A stretch of 64,000 nt of DNA. It comes from Pedobacter sp. PAMC26386 (GTDB lineage: Bacteria > Bacteroidota > Bacteroidia > Sphingobacteriales > Sphingobacteriaceae). The stretch covers positions 3,931,067-3,995,066 of the forward strand of contig CP060294.1 in NCBI GenBank assembly GCA_014302835.1. Reading direction: 5' to 3'. A model generated the notes under the pieces. The model searched no databases and was not told the DNA's origin. It worked only from the letters and a program-made list of their open reading frames with translations. This document shows positions 31,961-40,966 of this stretch, piece after piece (the first letter of the stretch is position 1; every line of letters begins with the position of its first letter). The translations under genes were made by a program, and so were the position numbers.

Positions 31961-34228
31961 ATGGCTTTTGATATAGAAATGATCAAAAAGGTGTATGCAA
32001 ACTTTGGTCCCCGAGTTGAGGCGGCCCGTAAATTAGTAGGCAGACCTTTAACACTCTCAGAAAAAATCTTATATACCCACCTTTGGGATGAAAATACAAA
32101 TACCGCTTATGTAAGGGGTACTGATTATGTAGATTTTGCTCCTGACCGTGTAGCTATGCAGGATGCAACTGCTCAAATGGCATTGTTGCAGTTTATGCAG
32201 GCTGGCAGACCGAAAGTTGCTGTGCCTTCAACAGTACACTGTGATCACTTGATCACGGCTAAATTGGGTGCTGAACTGGATCTTCCTGCTGCAAATACAG
32301 AAAGTAAAGAAGTTTTTGATTTCCTTGCTTCGGTATCAAACAAATACGGAATCGGCTTCTGGAAACCAGGTGCAGGTATTATTCACCAGGTTGTATTGGA
32401 AAACTATGCATTTCCAGGTGGAATGATGATCGGTACTGACTCTCACACAGTGAATGCTGGTGGTTTAGGTATGGTTGCAATTGGTGTTGGTGGTGCTGAT
32501 GCCTGTGATGTAATGGCTGGCTTACCATGGGAGCTTAAATTCCCTAAATTAATCGGTGTAAAATTAACCGGTAAATTGAATGGCTGGACTTCGGCTAAAG
32601 ACGTAATCTTAAAGGTGGCTGGTATCCTGACTGTAAAAGGCGGTACCGGTGCTATTGTTGAATATTTTGGTGAAGGCGCAACAAACATGAGCTGTACTGG
32701 TAAAGGTACAATCTGTAATATGGGTGCTGAAATCGGTGCAACAACTTCGACCTTCGGTTATGATGAGAGCATGGAACGTTATTTACGTGCTACAAGCAGA
32801 GCTGATGTTGCTGATGCTGCCAATGCTGTTAAAGAACATTTAACTGGTGATGCTGAAGTTTACGCAGATCCTGCTAAATATTTTGACCAGGTAATTGAAA
32901 TTGACTTAAATACATTAGAGCCCTATTTAAATGGTCCTTTTACTCCGGATTTAGCTACTCCTATTTCTAAAATGAAAGAGGTTGCCTTAGCCAACGGGTG
33001 GCCAATGAAAATTGATGTTGGTTTGATCGGATCTTGTACTAACTCTTCGTACGAAGATATTTCAAGAGCGGTAAGTATTGCAAAACAAGTTGCTGAAAAG
33101 GGCTTAACGGCTAAATCTGAATATTGTATTAACCCTGGTTCTGAACAAATCCGTTTCACAATACAACGTGATGGTTTTATGGATGTGTTCAAACAAATCG
33201 GCGCTAAGGTATTTACAAATGCCTGCGGACCTTGTATTGGAATGTGGGACAGAGTAGGTTCGGAAAAACAAGAGAAAAACACAATCGTTCACTCTTTCAA
33301 CCGTAACTTTGCTAAACGTGCTGATGGTAACCCGAATACTTTTGCTTTTGTTGGTTCTCCTGAACTGGTAACGGCTTTAGCTATTGCAGGTGATTTAAGC
33401 TTTAATCCATTAACTGACACCCTGACGAACAACAAAGGTGAGCAGGTAAAACTGGACGAGCCTACAGGATTTGAATTGCCTCCAAGAGGTTTCGCTGTTG
33501 ATGACGCAGGTTATCAGGAACCAGCTGCTGATGGAAGTGGTGTTCAGATTTTAGTTTCTCCTACTTCTCACAGATTACAATTGCTTGATCCTTTTACTCC
33601 ATGGGAAGGTACTGACCTTAAAGGGTTGAGATTGCTGATCAAAGCAAAAGGAAAATGTACCACTGACCATATTTCTATGGCTGGTCCATGGTTGAAATTC
33701 CGTGGTCACCTGGATAATATCTCTAATAACATGCTGATCGGTGCAGTAAATTATTTTAATGATAAAACTGATACTGTTAAAAACCTGGTAACAGGCGAAT
33801 ATGGTCCGGTTCCTGCAACTCAACGTGTTTATAAAGCTGATGGTATCGGTACAATCGTAGTAGGTGATGAAAATTACGGTGAAGGCTCTTCACGTGAACA
33901 CGCTGCTATGGAACCACGTCACCTTGGTGTTCGTGCTGTATTGGTTAAATCTTTTGCACGTATTCATGAAACTAACTTGAAAAAACAAGGAATGTTAGGT
34001 TTAACATTCGTTAACAAGGATGATTATGATAAAATCCGCGAGGATGATGTAATTGATATCGATGGATTAACAACTTTCACTCCAGATGTACCATTAACAA
34101 TTGTGTTAAACCACGCCGATGGTTCAAAAGAAGAGTTCAAAGTTAACCATAGTTATAATGCACAACAGATCGACTGGTTTAAAGCTGGTGGTGCATTGAA
34201 TATTATCCGTAAGCAAGTAGCTCAATAA
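31961..34228 (+). CDS. Aconitate hydratase
   Basis: TCA-cycle enzyme with a 4Fe-4S cluster, interconverting citrate and isocitrate. The 755-residue length and the HCDHL, GTDSHT, GLIGSCTNSSYED (cluster Cys) and ACGPCIGMWD (two cluster Cys) blocks place it in the mitochondrial-type aconitase group rather than AcnA or AcnB of E. coli. The C-terminal swivel domain carries GDENYGEGSSREHAAMEPR. The upstream gap holds the 40-bp palindrome. It ends at its own terminator. Confidence 0.96.
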   Translation: MAFDIEMIKKVYANFGPRVEAARKLVGRPLTLSEKILYTHLWDENTNTAYVRGTDYVDFAPDRVAMQDATAQMALLQFMQAGRPKVAVPSTVHCDHLITAKLGAELDLPAANTESKEVFDFLASVSNKYGIGFWKPGAGIIHQVVLENYAFPGGMMIGTDSHTVNAGGLGMVAIGVGGADACDVMAGLPWELKFPKLIGVKLTGKLNGWTSAKDVILKVAGILTVKGGTGAIVEYFGEGATNMSCTGKGTICNMGAEIGATTSTFGYDESMERYLRATSRADVADAANAVKEHLTGDAEVYADPAKYFDQVIEIDLNTLEPYLNGPFTPDLATPISKMKEVALANGWPMKIDVGLIGSCTNSSYEDISRAVSIAKQVAEKGLTAKSEYCINPGSEQIRFTIQRDGFMDVFKQIGAKVFTNACGPCIGMWDRVGSEKQEKNTIVHSFNRNFAKRADGNPNTFAFVGSPELVTALAIAGDLSFNPLTDTLTNNKGEQVKLDEPTGFELPPRGFAVDDAGYQEPAADGSGVQILVSPTSHRLQLLDPFTPWEGTDLKGLRLLIKAKGKCTTDHISMAGPWLKFRGHLDNISNNMLIGAVNYFNDKTDTVKNLVTGEYGPVPATQRVYKADGIGTIVVGDENYGEGSSREHAAMEPRHLGVRAVLVKSFARIHETNLKKQGMLGLTFVNKDDYDKIREDDVIDIDGLTTFTPDVPLTIVLNHADGSKEEFKVNHSYNAQQIDWFKAGGALNIIRKQVAQ

Positions 34229-34241
34229 TAATTTGTAACAT

Positions 34242-34274
34242 AAAAAACTCCCGCTTTAAAACGGGAGTTTTTTT
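34242..34274 (+). terminator. Terminator after aconitase (bidirectional)
   Basis: Arms AAAAACTCCCG and CGGGAGTTTTT with a TTTAAAA-like loop; T-run follows on both strands. Confidence 0.88.
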
Positions 34275-34303
34275 ATGTCTTTTTTTATGCTTTTTTTGAG
34301 AAA

Positions 34304-35641
34304 CTACTCTTTAAGAAATTCTTGCCACCAGTAACCCGACGACTTGATTGTTCTCTGCTGAGTTTTGAAATCGTTATGCACTAAGCCAAACCTGGCGTTA
34401 AATCCTTCTGCCCATTCAAAATTGTCCAGCAGCGTCCAGGCCATGTACCCTGTAATATTGATTCCCTCTTTTTTAGCTCTTAAAATGGCTAGCAGATATA
34501 ACCTGAAATATTCTATGCGCTCTGTATCATCTATTGCCCCGCCAATCAGTTTATCATGAAAAGCAGCTCCATTTTCTGTAATCACCAGGTTTTTGACATT
34601 GGGATATGCAGCAAACTGTTTGATAATATTGTAAAAACTGTCCCCGTTAATTTCCCATCCCATTGCAGTATGAGGTTTCTTCCTGTTTTTAGCTTTCACT
34701 TCCCATGCCTGTACCACTGGGATAAATGCGTTATACTTAATGGTTAACGGGAAGTAGTTTTGTAAACCAATAAAATCGAAATCAAATGTCAACCGCTCTG
34801 TATGTCTCCAGGTAGAGTGCGAAATAGCAAACTTCTCCATTACCTCCCACTCCTGACCGGGATAACCCATACCCAAAGCGGGTTCTATGAACAAACGGTT
34901 CATTAGGCAATCTACACGGGAAGCAGCCAGGATATCCGCATCGCTCTGCGTGTAGGGGATAATCTCTGAACAGGAATAGGTAGTCCCGATATTTGCATTT
35001 GACACCTCTGCACGCAAAATACGGCCTCCGTCTGCCTGAGCAATTGCAGTATGGTGTACTGCGGAAAAGAAATTAGTTAAGCCCGTTTTACCCGGTGCGT
35101 GTACACCCAGCATATACCCCAATGAGGTAAAACCAAAAGGTTCGTTCAACACAATCCAGTTCTTTACTTTGTCTCCATAAGTTCTGGCGCACAGCGTTAC
35201 AAAAGCATTGAACGCCATGTTAACTCCAAATGCAGTCCAGCCCCCTTCTTCTTCCAACGCTTCGGGCAGATCCCAATGATACAGGGTTATGTATGGAGTG
35301 ATCCCTTGTTCCAGACATTCATCTATTACATTGTGATAAAACCTGATGCCTTCTTCGTTCACAATTCCTTTCCCATAGGGAAGAATCCTGGGCCATGAAA
35401 TGGAGAACCTGAATACAGAAAACCCGAGTAGCTTAACCAATGCGATGTCTTCGTTATAACGATGATAAAAATCGCACGCCATCGCTGGGCTATGTCCTTT
35501 TTTTATCTTACCAGATCTTTTAGCAAAGGTATCCCATATGGACGGGCCTTTACCATACATGTCTGCTGCCCCTTCAATTTGTAAAGCGGCAGTAGCCACG
35601 CCCCACCAAAAATCATCACCGAAGTCGGATGCTTTAATCAT
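34304..35641 (-). CDS. Glycoside hydrolase family 1 beta-glucosidase
   Basis: Hydrolyses beta-glucosides or beta-galactosides. The 445 residues have the GH1 opening FWWGVATAALQIEGA, the catalytic acid Glu167 in VLNEPFGF and nucleophile Glu356 in VITENGAAF. No signal peptide, so it acts in the cytoplasm on imported disaccharides. No phosphosugar-specific features or PTS genes nearby, so a plain beta-glucosidase is more likely than 6-phospho-beta-glucosidase. It is convergent with aconitase and stands alone. Confidence 0.93.
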   Translation of the reverse strand: MIKASDFGDDFWWGVATAALQIEGAADMYGKGPSIWDTFAKRSGKIKKGHSPAMACDFYHRYNEDIALVKLLGFSVFRFSISWPRILPYGKGIVNEEGIRFYHNVIDECLEQGITPYITLYHWDLPEALEEEGGWTAFGVNMAFNAFVTLCARTYGDKVKNWIVLNEPFGFTSLGYMLGVHAPGKTGLTNFFSAVHHTAIAQADGGRILRAEVSNANIGTTYSCSEIIPYTQSDADILAASRVDCLMNRLFIEPALGMGYPGQEWEVMEKFAISHSTWRHTERLTFDFDFIGLQNYFPLTIKYNAFIPVVQAWEVKAKNRKKPHTAMGWEINGDSFYNIIKQFAAYPNVKNLVITENGAAFHDKLIGGAIDDTERIEYFRLYLLAILRAKKEGINITGYMAWTLLDNFEWAEGFNARFGLVHNDFKTQQRTIKSSGYWWQEFLKE

Positions 35642-35736
35642 ATCTGAATTCTATAACAGGCAATATGAGAATTTGATGTTAACTTCATGTTATGTTTACA
35701 GTAAAGTTATAGCCAGTTTAAAATTTAAAAAGGTAT

Positions 35737-37569
35737 TTAAGAGTCCAGTTCATCAGGATTAAAGTTCAACCCTATTTCTTTCAACAATAATGCCGCATTA
35801 AATGTTTTACAGGCACCTTCTTTCAGTTTGTAATCAAAATTCATCTCACCTTCTGTCAATTGGATATCAAAGTGATAGTTTCTAACCAGACCTGCATATT
35901 TTTCTATCATTTCTGATAATTGAAGATCATGTGTGGCAAATAGCGTAGGTGTTTTTTTATGGATCATTTGTTGAATAAAAACCATTGAGCCCAGATATTT
36001 ATCTTTACTGTTGGTTCCTCTCAGCATTTCATCAATTAAGACTAAAGGATGAGCTAAGGTGCTAACCCCTTCCAGAATCATTTTTAACCTGTTTAACTCC
36101 GCTTTGAAGGTGGATGTCTGGTCATTCAGTGAATCTTTAATCCGCATATAAGTAAGGATTTCAAAGATGGACACTTTCATGTATTTAGCGCACACTGGTG
36201 CACCCGAAAAGGCTAAGACCATGTTGATACCCGCAGTACGCAAAAACGTACTCTTACCAGCCATATTTGACCCCGTTACAATATCAACTGTCGGCTGATT
36301 CTCAAAATTATAGTCATTGACAATCCGTTTGCTTTCTGCAATCAACGGGTGCCCCATTTCCTTTGCCTCGAAATGGAATGTATCTGTGATAACTGGAAAA
36401 GTAAGCTCTGGTTCGTTATGACTGAATGTCGCAAAAGATATTAATTCTTCGAACTGACTAATTGTATATAAACCTCTGATCAACTGATCTGACGAATTGA
36501 CAAACCATTTATCCAGCTGGATTGCGCATCTGAAATCCCATAAAAGAAATACATTAAATAATGTACCGACCACCATATTTAACCGCACATCAAATGCATT
36601 GATAATACCTGATAGTTTTTTAATTTGTGTACTAAGTGGTACAGTTAAAGTCTTTTCAGTAAAGAATCCTTTAATATATTTACTCTCCCATTTCAATTCT
36701 TCTGTCCATTTTACAGTACCGGATATTGCATTCAATAAACTTGCACTGCCACTAAATCCTGAATGTACCAGGTTTATCTTTTTACCAAAACCAAAAGTCA
36801 GAGCGACATTAACAAAAGCGTAAAAACCAAGTACTTCCCAAACCAAGCCTCCATAAACCATACCCAGGATAATCAGTGCTAAAGAAATAAATGGTACTGC
36901 TGCTGTGTAAAGTCTTAATAGACTATGGTGTGTAAATTTCAACTGTTCCGGCATCTGATGCGCCAGTTTATGGCTAATGATTTCCAGCTGTTCAGGTTTA
37001 TGATTTTGGAGCCCTGCTCTGAAATGAAAAGTCTGATCAATATGGCTGGTTAACTCGCTTATGGCTTCCTGACGTTCAATAATCACCGCTGGTACTGCTG
37101 GTTTACCCAAACTATCTGCCAGCAACTTCATTCCATTTACGGTGTTTGAGCGATTGATAAATGCATACAAAGAAGAATGCCCGTAAATATCAAGATCCGA
37201 AGCATAAGGATGATACTCATCTTCAAAGTGCTTGCCTTCTTTATATTTGTTTTTACCGGTAAGAATCAGGATTACTTCATTTTGAAATACAAAAAGTAAT
37301 TTCTCCGCATAATTAAGTTCATTTTCTCTGACAGCCTGACGTTTTAAGACCACCATAAAGCACAAAATGGGGATACACATGAGGATTCCTATCAGCCAGT
37401 GGTAACCAAAATAGATCGTAATACTCACTAAAAGTATTTCAATAATAAATAAGCCTAGCCTTGATAATGAGATGTTGTTGAGTGTTTTATTGAGTTCTTT
37501 AATTAGTGCTTCCTGTGTTGCAACGTTATTTTGATAGTCCTTTAAAATACTATCTTTAGATTTTACCAT
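35737..37569 (-). CDS. Membrane-associated MutS-like ATPase
   Basis: A 610-residue protein whose C-terminal third is a MutS domain V ATPase: Walker A GSNMAGKST near 432-440, the DSLNDQTSTFKAEL block, Walker B PLVLIDEMLRGTNS and the ATHDLQLSEM switch. The mismatch-recognition and connector domains of MutS are absent; instead there are two membrane helices near residues 35-75, two more near 215-260, and a MutS-lever-like middle part. Such proteins are known in Bacteroidota but have no clear role and are probably not mismatch repair proteins. It is divergent from rlmH across an inverted repeat. Confidence 0.85.
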   Translation of the reverse strand: MVKSKDSILKDYQNNVATQEALIKELNKTLNNISLSRLGLFIIEILLVSITIYFGYHWLIGILMCIPILCFMVVLKRQAVRENELNYAEKLLFVFQNEVILILTGKNKYKEGKHFEDEYHPYASDLDIYGHSSLYAFINRSNTVNGMKLLADSLGKPAVPAVIIERQEAISELTSHIDQTFHFRAGLQNHKPEQLEIISHKLAHQMPEQLKFTHHSLLRLYTAAVPFISLALIILGMVYGGLVWEVLGFYAFVNVALTFGFGKKINLVHSGFSGSASLLNAISGTVKWTEELKWESKYIKGFFTEKTLTVPLSTQIKKLSGIINAFDVRLNMVVGTLFNVFLLWDFRCAIQLDKWFVNSSDQLIRGLYTISQFEELISFATFSHNEPELTFPVITDTFHFEAKEMGHPLIAESKRIVNDYNFENQPTVDIVTGSNMAGKSTFLRTAGINMVLAFSGAPVCAKYMKVSIFEILTYMRIKDSLNDQTSTFKAELNRLKMILEGVSTLAHPLVLIDEMLRGTNSKDKYLGSMVFIQQMIHKKTPTLFATHDLQLSEMIEKYAGLVRNYHFDIQLTEGEMNFDYKLKEGACKTFNAALLLKEIGLNFNPDELDS

Positions 37570-37593
37570 ATCTTTGAATCCTCTTAATTTATT

Positions 37594-37627
37594 AGAAACG
37601 CTTAAATTTGTTAATTCAGGCGTTTCT
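37594..37627. repeat. 15-bp inverted repeat between the MutS-like gene and rlmH
   Basis: Arms AGAAACGCTTAAATT and AATTCAGGCGTTTCT pair over 15 bases with two G-T wobbles around a TGTT loop. The left arm and loop contain a TAAATTTG -7 box (37603-37610), so it may be an operator over the rlmH promoter. Confidence 0.6.
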
Positions 37628-37663
37628 AAATATAGACAATACTATAAACAAGAAAAATATTGA

Positions 37664-38137
37664 ATGAAAATAACTTTACTCGTTGTTGGAAAAACTGAAG
37701 ATAAATATCTGATTGAGGGTATCGAAAAATACCTGAGCCGGTTAAAACATTATATCGGTTTCAACCTGGTGGTTATTCCTGATGTCAAAAATACCAAGAA
37801 CTTAACAGAAGCTCAGCAAAAGACAAAAGAAGCGGAACTGATCTTAAAACAAATCAGTAACCTGGATAATGTAATTTTGATGGACGAAAAAGGAAAGAAA
37901 TACACTTCAGTCCAATTTGCAAATTATTTAAACAAACAAATGATTGGCAGTGTTCAGCATATGATATTCGTTATTGGTGGACCTTATGGCTTTGATGAAA
38001 GTATCTACAAAAGAGCAAATGGAAGTATATCTTTATCAGACATGACCTTTTCTCATCAGATGGTTCGTTTGTTTTTTGTAGAACAGTTATACAGGGCCTT
38101 CAGTATTTTAAAAGGAGAGCCTTATCATCATGAATAA
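37664..38137 (+). CDS. rlmH: 23S rRNA (pseudouridine1915-N3)-methyltransferase
   Basis: SPOUT-class methyltransferase acting on helix 69 of 23S rRNA in the 70S ribosome. The 157 residues match the family length and carry the SAM-knot motif FVIGGPYGFDE and the C-terminal HQMVRLFFVEQLYRAFSI block ending PYHHE. It opens MKITLLVVGKTED. A TAAATTTG box lies about 53 bases upstream. It is followed after 87 bases by a very small membrane-peptide gene on the same strand. Confidence 0.96.
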   Translation: MKITLLVVGKTEDKYLIEGIEKYLSRLKHYIGFNLVVIPDVKNTKNLTEAQQKTKEAELILKQISNLDNVILMDEKGKKYTSVQFANYLNKQMIGSVQHMIFVIGGPYGFDESIYKRANGSISLSDMTFSHQMVRLFFVEQLYRAFSILKGEPYHHE

Positions 38138-38224
38138 AAACTCCCGTTTATTGCGGAGATCCTTATGGAATATTTCATTTTATGCATCATCATTATAAGC
38201 CATTTAAACTAAGAAAGGAATTAT

Positions 38225-38350
38225 ATGCAACCAGGAGATTTTAAACGAAAATACAGATTCAGGAGCAGAGGTAATAATAACCGCTGGGGTTTTACCATTG
38301 CCATTATAATTTCAATACTTGCCTTCTTGCTGATCGTATATTACTTGTAA
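38225..38350 (+). CDS. Predicted 41-residue single-span membrane peptide
   Basis: A short open frame begins at ATG 38225 after a purine-rich AAGAAAGGAA, a fair ribosome-binding region, and ends at TAA 38350. The product has a basic N-terminal half (FKRKYRFRSRGNNNR) and one strong membrane helix (about 23-40, TIAIIISILAFLLIVYY), predicted N-in. It lies between rlmH and a 30-bp terminator hairpin, so it is likely the last gene of the rlmH transcript. I know no family; conservation would decide whether it is real. Confidence 0.55.
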   Translation: MQPGDFKRKYRFRSRGNNNRWGFTIAIIISILAFLLIVYYL

Positions 38351-38352
38351 AC

Positions 38353-38417
38353 CCATTTTAATACGCATAAAAAAACCGGATGATATACATCCGGTTTTTT
38401 TATGCGTATTAAAATGG
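38353..38417. terminator. 30-bp perfect hairpin, bidirectional terminator
   Basis: Arms 38353-38382 and 38388-38417 are exact reverse complements over 30 bases with an ATATA loop. The core CCGGATG/CATCCGG with A7/T7 is a normal terminator, extended by ACGCAT and CCATTTTAAT. The right arm reaches to five bases from the stop of the convergent DUF5606 gene. Confidence 0.9.
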
Positions 38418-38422
38418 AATAA

Positions 38423-38956
38423 TTAAACTCCTTTTTTACTTGTCATGCTAGCTTTTTTAGCTGGCTGAGATGTTTTGATTGGTGCTTTAGCATTTGAAGG
38501 TTTAGGCGTAGCCTTAACTTTCTTATCTTCAGCTGCTTTAATTGCTTCAACACCTTCTACAGCTCCAGGAGCCGCTTCAGTGAATAAAGGAAGTTCCTTT
38601 AATAAATGATACCAGGTAACGATTTTCTTCATATCTGAAGTATAAACTTTTTCCTGATCATGTGTCGGTGCAACCTCAACAAATAACGCTCTTAAAACTG
38701 ACGCATCAGCTTTAGCATCAGCAACTTCACCTTTTAATGCAGCAATATTTGCTAAAACATCAATTAGTTTCAAATCTTCATCTTCACCATAGATAGTAAT
38801 ATCTTCTAATGAAGCCAGTTTAGTAGAAGAGATACTAGTTACGATTTTAACTTTTTGAGCATCTAAACCTTCCAGTACATAACCTGCTTTATTTTGTCCA
38901 ACAAGTTTAAATAAACCTGGTCTGCCAGATACGGCTACAATTCCTCTTAAATTCAT
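38423..38956 (-). CDS. DUF5606 domain-containing protein
   Basis: A cytoplasmic protein of 177 residues starting MNLRGIVAVSGRPGLFKLVG, the signature of DUF5606, a Bacteroidota family. Residues about 1-135 are the conserved domain (SH3-like N-terminal part, then a helical part); the last 40 residues are Lys/Ala/Pro/Ser-rich, probably disordered and able to bind nucleic acid. It starts three bases after the cyclophilin gene in the same operon. Function is unknown. Confidence 0.8.
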   Translation of the reverse strand: MNLRGIVAVSGRPGLFKLVGQNKAGYVLEGLDAQKVKIVTSISSTKLASLEDITIYGEDEDLKLIDVLANIAALKGEVADAKADASVLRALFVEVAPTHDQEKVYTSDMKKIVTWYHLLKELPLFTEAAPGAVEGVEAIKAAEDKKVKATPKPSNAKAPIKTSQPAKKASMTSKKGV

Positions 38957-38959
38957 ATC

Positions 38960-39421
38960 TTAATCTTCTATCACTTCTATACCTAAAATCTTATCTCCTT
39001 GTTTGAGATCGTCAACAATGTCTACATTTTCAATCACTTTACCAAAGCAAGTGTGATTTCTATCTAAATGTGCGGTGTTTTTTCTGCTGTGACAGATGAA
39101 AAATTGTGAACCACCAGTATTTCTACCTGCGTGTGCCATAGATAATACGCCGCGTTCATGATGTTGGTTTTCGCCATCAAGTTCACAATCTATTTTATAA
39201 CCAGGACCACCAGTTCCAGCTAAATGAGCCGTAGCTGCATCTTTGGAATTTGGACATCCTGCCTGTACTACGAAATCAGGAATTACACGGTGAAAAGTGA
39301 TTCCATCATAAAACCCTTCATTTGCTAATTTTTTAAAGTTCGCAACTGTGTTAGGGGCATCCTTGTCATAAAACTCGACAGTCATGTCGCCTTTTGCTGT
39401 TTTTATTATTGCTTTGCTCAT
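38960..39421 (-). CDS. Peptidyl-prolyl cis-trans isomerase, cyclophilin type
   Basis: Single-domain cyclophilin of 153 residues without a signal peptide, hence cytoplasmic PpiB-like. Visible motifs are FKKLANEGFYDGITFHRVIPDF, split here as the FHRVIPDF core with catalytic Arg, GTGGPGYKIDCE, SMAHAGRNTGGSQFFI and HLDRNHTCFGKV (His in place of the usual Trp of the cyclosporin site). It leads an operon with the DUF5606 gene and has a TAGATTTG box about 27 bases upstream. Confidence 0.93.
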   Translation of the reverse strand: MSKAIIKTAKGDMTVEFYDKDAPNTVANFKKLANEGFYDGITFHRVIPDFVVQAGCPNSKDAATAHLAGTGGPGYKIDCELDGENQHHERGVLSMAHAGRNTGGSQFFICHSRKNTAHLDRNHTCFGKVIENVDIVDDLKQGDKILGIEVIED

Positions 39422-39447
39422 ATTCTTTTTTGTAATGTTGTAAAGGT

Positions 39448-39455
39448 CAAATCTA
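39448..39455 (-). promoter_or_regulatory. -7 element TAGATTTG before the cyclophilin gene
   Basis: Exact TAnnTTTG on the minus strand; 19 bases further upstream is TTTA, one base from the -33 TTTG. Confidence 0.55.
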
Positions 39456-39700
39456 GTAAATTGAAACGACTAGATAAACTAAAGGTTTAAAAACCTATCC
39501 AACCTATAAATGTATATATAATGATCCATTTTAACGTTTAATAGTTATAAAAATTTCAAAAGCTGTTTAAATTCATCAATTAAGAGCCTCTTTAAATTTA
39601 GGAGCAGAGACCTCAATCCTTTATAAATAGGTTTAATTTATTTTTTAGCTGATAGGATCTCTCCATAAACTGATTAAATTAGTACCTGGTTAACTTGCTT

Positions 39701-40963
39701 ATGATTTTGAAAAAGAGTTTTTTGTTCTTGCTGTTTTTTACCCTGACAATAGCGGTAAAGGCCTCTTCCATCCTGATCAACATGGATGAAGACCAGAAAA
39801 ATCACCTCAAAGCTTACGGTATTGCTTACTGGAGTATTAAACAAAATGCGGAGGTAAGCTGGTTATTAAACTATAGAGGTGGCAGTTTTCTGATCAAATA
39901 CAGCAAACTGGTAGAGGACGAATGTAAAACCCGTGGAGTTTCTTACCAGGTACTCGCCGATGGCAAGGTCACTGCTATCCTGAATGAGATAAGTGATCCA
40001 GAGGTCAATATGGAAATGGTCAAGCTCGAAAAGGCACCTAAAATTGCGGTCTACTCACCCAAAAGCAAATTGCCATGGGACGATGCAGTAACCTTGGTCC
40101 TGACCTATGCTGAGATTCCATATGATATTGTTTATGATGATGAGGTATTAAAAGATAAGCTGAGCGGTTATGACTGGCTGCATTTACACCATGAAGATTT
40201 CACTGGCCAGTACGGTCGTTTTTGGAGCGCCTTTCAAAATGCAACCTGGTATAGAGAAGATGTTAAAACTCAAGAAGAAACCGCTAAAAGAAACGGATTC
40301 AGTAAAGTCTCTCAAATGAAGCTGGCTGTGGTTAAAAAAATGACCGAGTTCTGCACGGGTGGTGGTTTCCTTTTCGCCATGTGTTCTGCTACCGATAGCT
40401 TTGATATTGCTTTATCGGCCGATGGCGTAGATATTTGCGCTAGTATATTTGATGGGGATGCCGAAGACCCCAATGCCCAGTCAAAACTTGATTTCAAAAA
40501 GACACTTGCTTTTAAGGACTTCAGACTGGATTTAAATCCCGCAAATTATGAATTCTCCGATATCGATGTCACTCAAACAAGGAACCTGAACCAGCAAAAT
40601 GATTATTTCACTTTGTTTGAATTCTCAGCCAAATCAGATCTTGTACCGACCATGTTAACCCAAAATCACGACCGGGTTATCAAAGGTTTTATGGGACAGA
40701 CTACAGCCTTCAGAAAAAGCCTGATTAAACCAAACATAACTGTTTTAGGAGAAAACAAAGGAGCTTCTGAGGTCCGTTATCTGCATGGAGATATTGGCAA
40801 AGGGCAGTTTACTTTTTATGGAGGCCATGATCCTGAGGATTATCAGCATGCAGTGGGCGACCCACCCACTGACTTAAATCTTCATCCTAACTCACCCGGA
40901 TATCGATTAATTTTGAATAATGTGTTGTTTCCGGCTGCAAAGAAGAAACATCAGAAAACCTGA
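39701..40963 (+). CDS. Secreted protein of the family often labelled asparagine synthetase B
   Basis: A 420-residue exported protein. Signal peptide about 1-22 (MILKKSFLFLLFFTLTIAVKAS), then the conserved LINMDEDQKNHLKAYGIAYW opening. From memory, databases often call this Bacteroidota family asparagine synthetase B, but I see neither the N-terminal Cys of a glutaminase domain nor an ATP-pyrophosphatase motif. The centre has a class I amidotransferase-like layout: KIAVYSPKSKLPWDD, DWLHLHHEDFTGQYG, then TGGGFLFAMCSATDS with a Cys at the expected nucleophile elbow, and a late YGGHDPEDYQH. I prefer the ATG at 39701 over the TTG at 39695. True activity unknown. Confidence 0.75.
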   Translation: MILKKSFLFLLFFTLTIAVKASSILINMDEDQKNHLKAYGIAYWSIKQNAEVSWLLNYRGGSFLIKYSKLVEDECKTRGVSYQVLADGKVTAILNEISDPEVNMEMVKLEKAPKIAVYSPKSKLPWDDAVTLVLTYAEIPYDIVYDDEVLKDKLSGYDWLHLHHEDFTGQYGRFWSAFQNATWYREDVKTQEETAKRNGFSKVSQMKLAVVKKMTEFCTGGGFLFAMCSATDSFDIALSADGVDICASIFDGDAEDPNAQSKLDFKKTLAFKDFRLDLNPANYEFSDIDVTQTRNLNQQNDYFTLFEFSAKSDLVPTMLTQNHDRVIKGFMGQTTAFRKSLIKPNITVLGENKGASEVRYLHGDIGKGQFTFYGGHDPEDYQHAVGDPPTDLNLHPNSPGYRLILNNVLFPAAKKKHQKT

Positions 40964-40966
40964 TCC

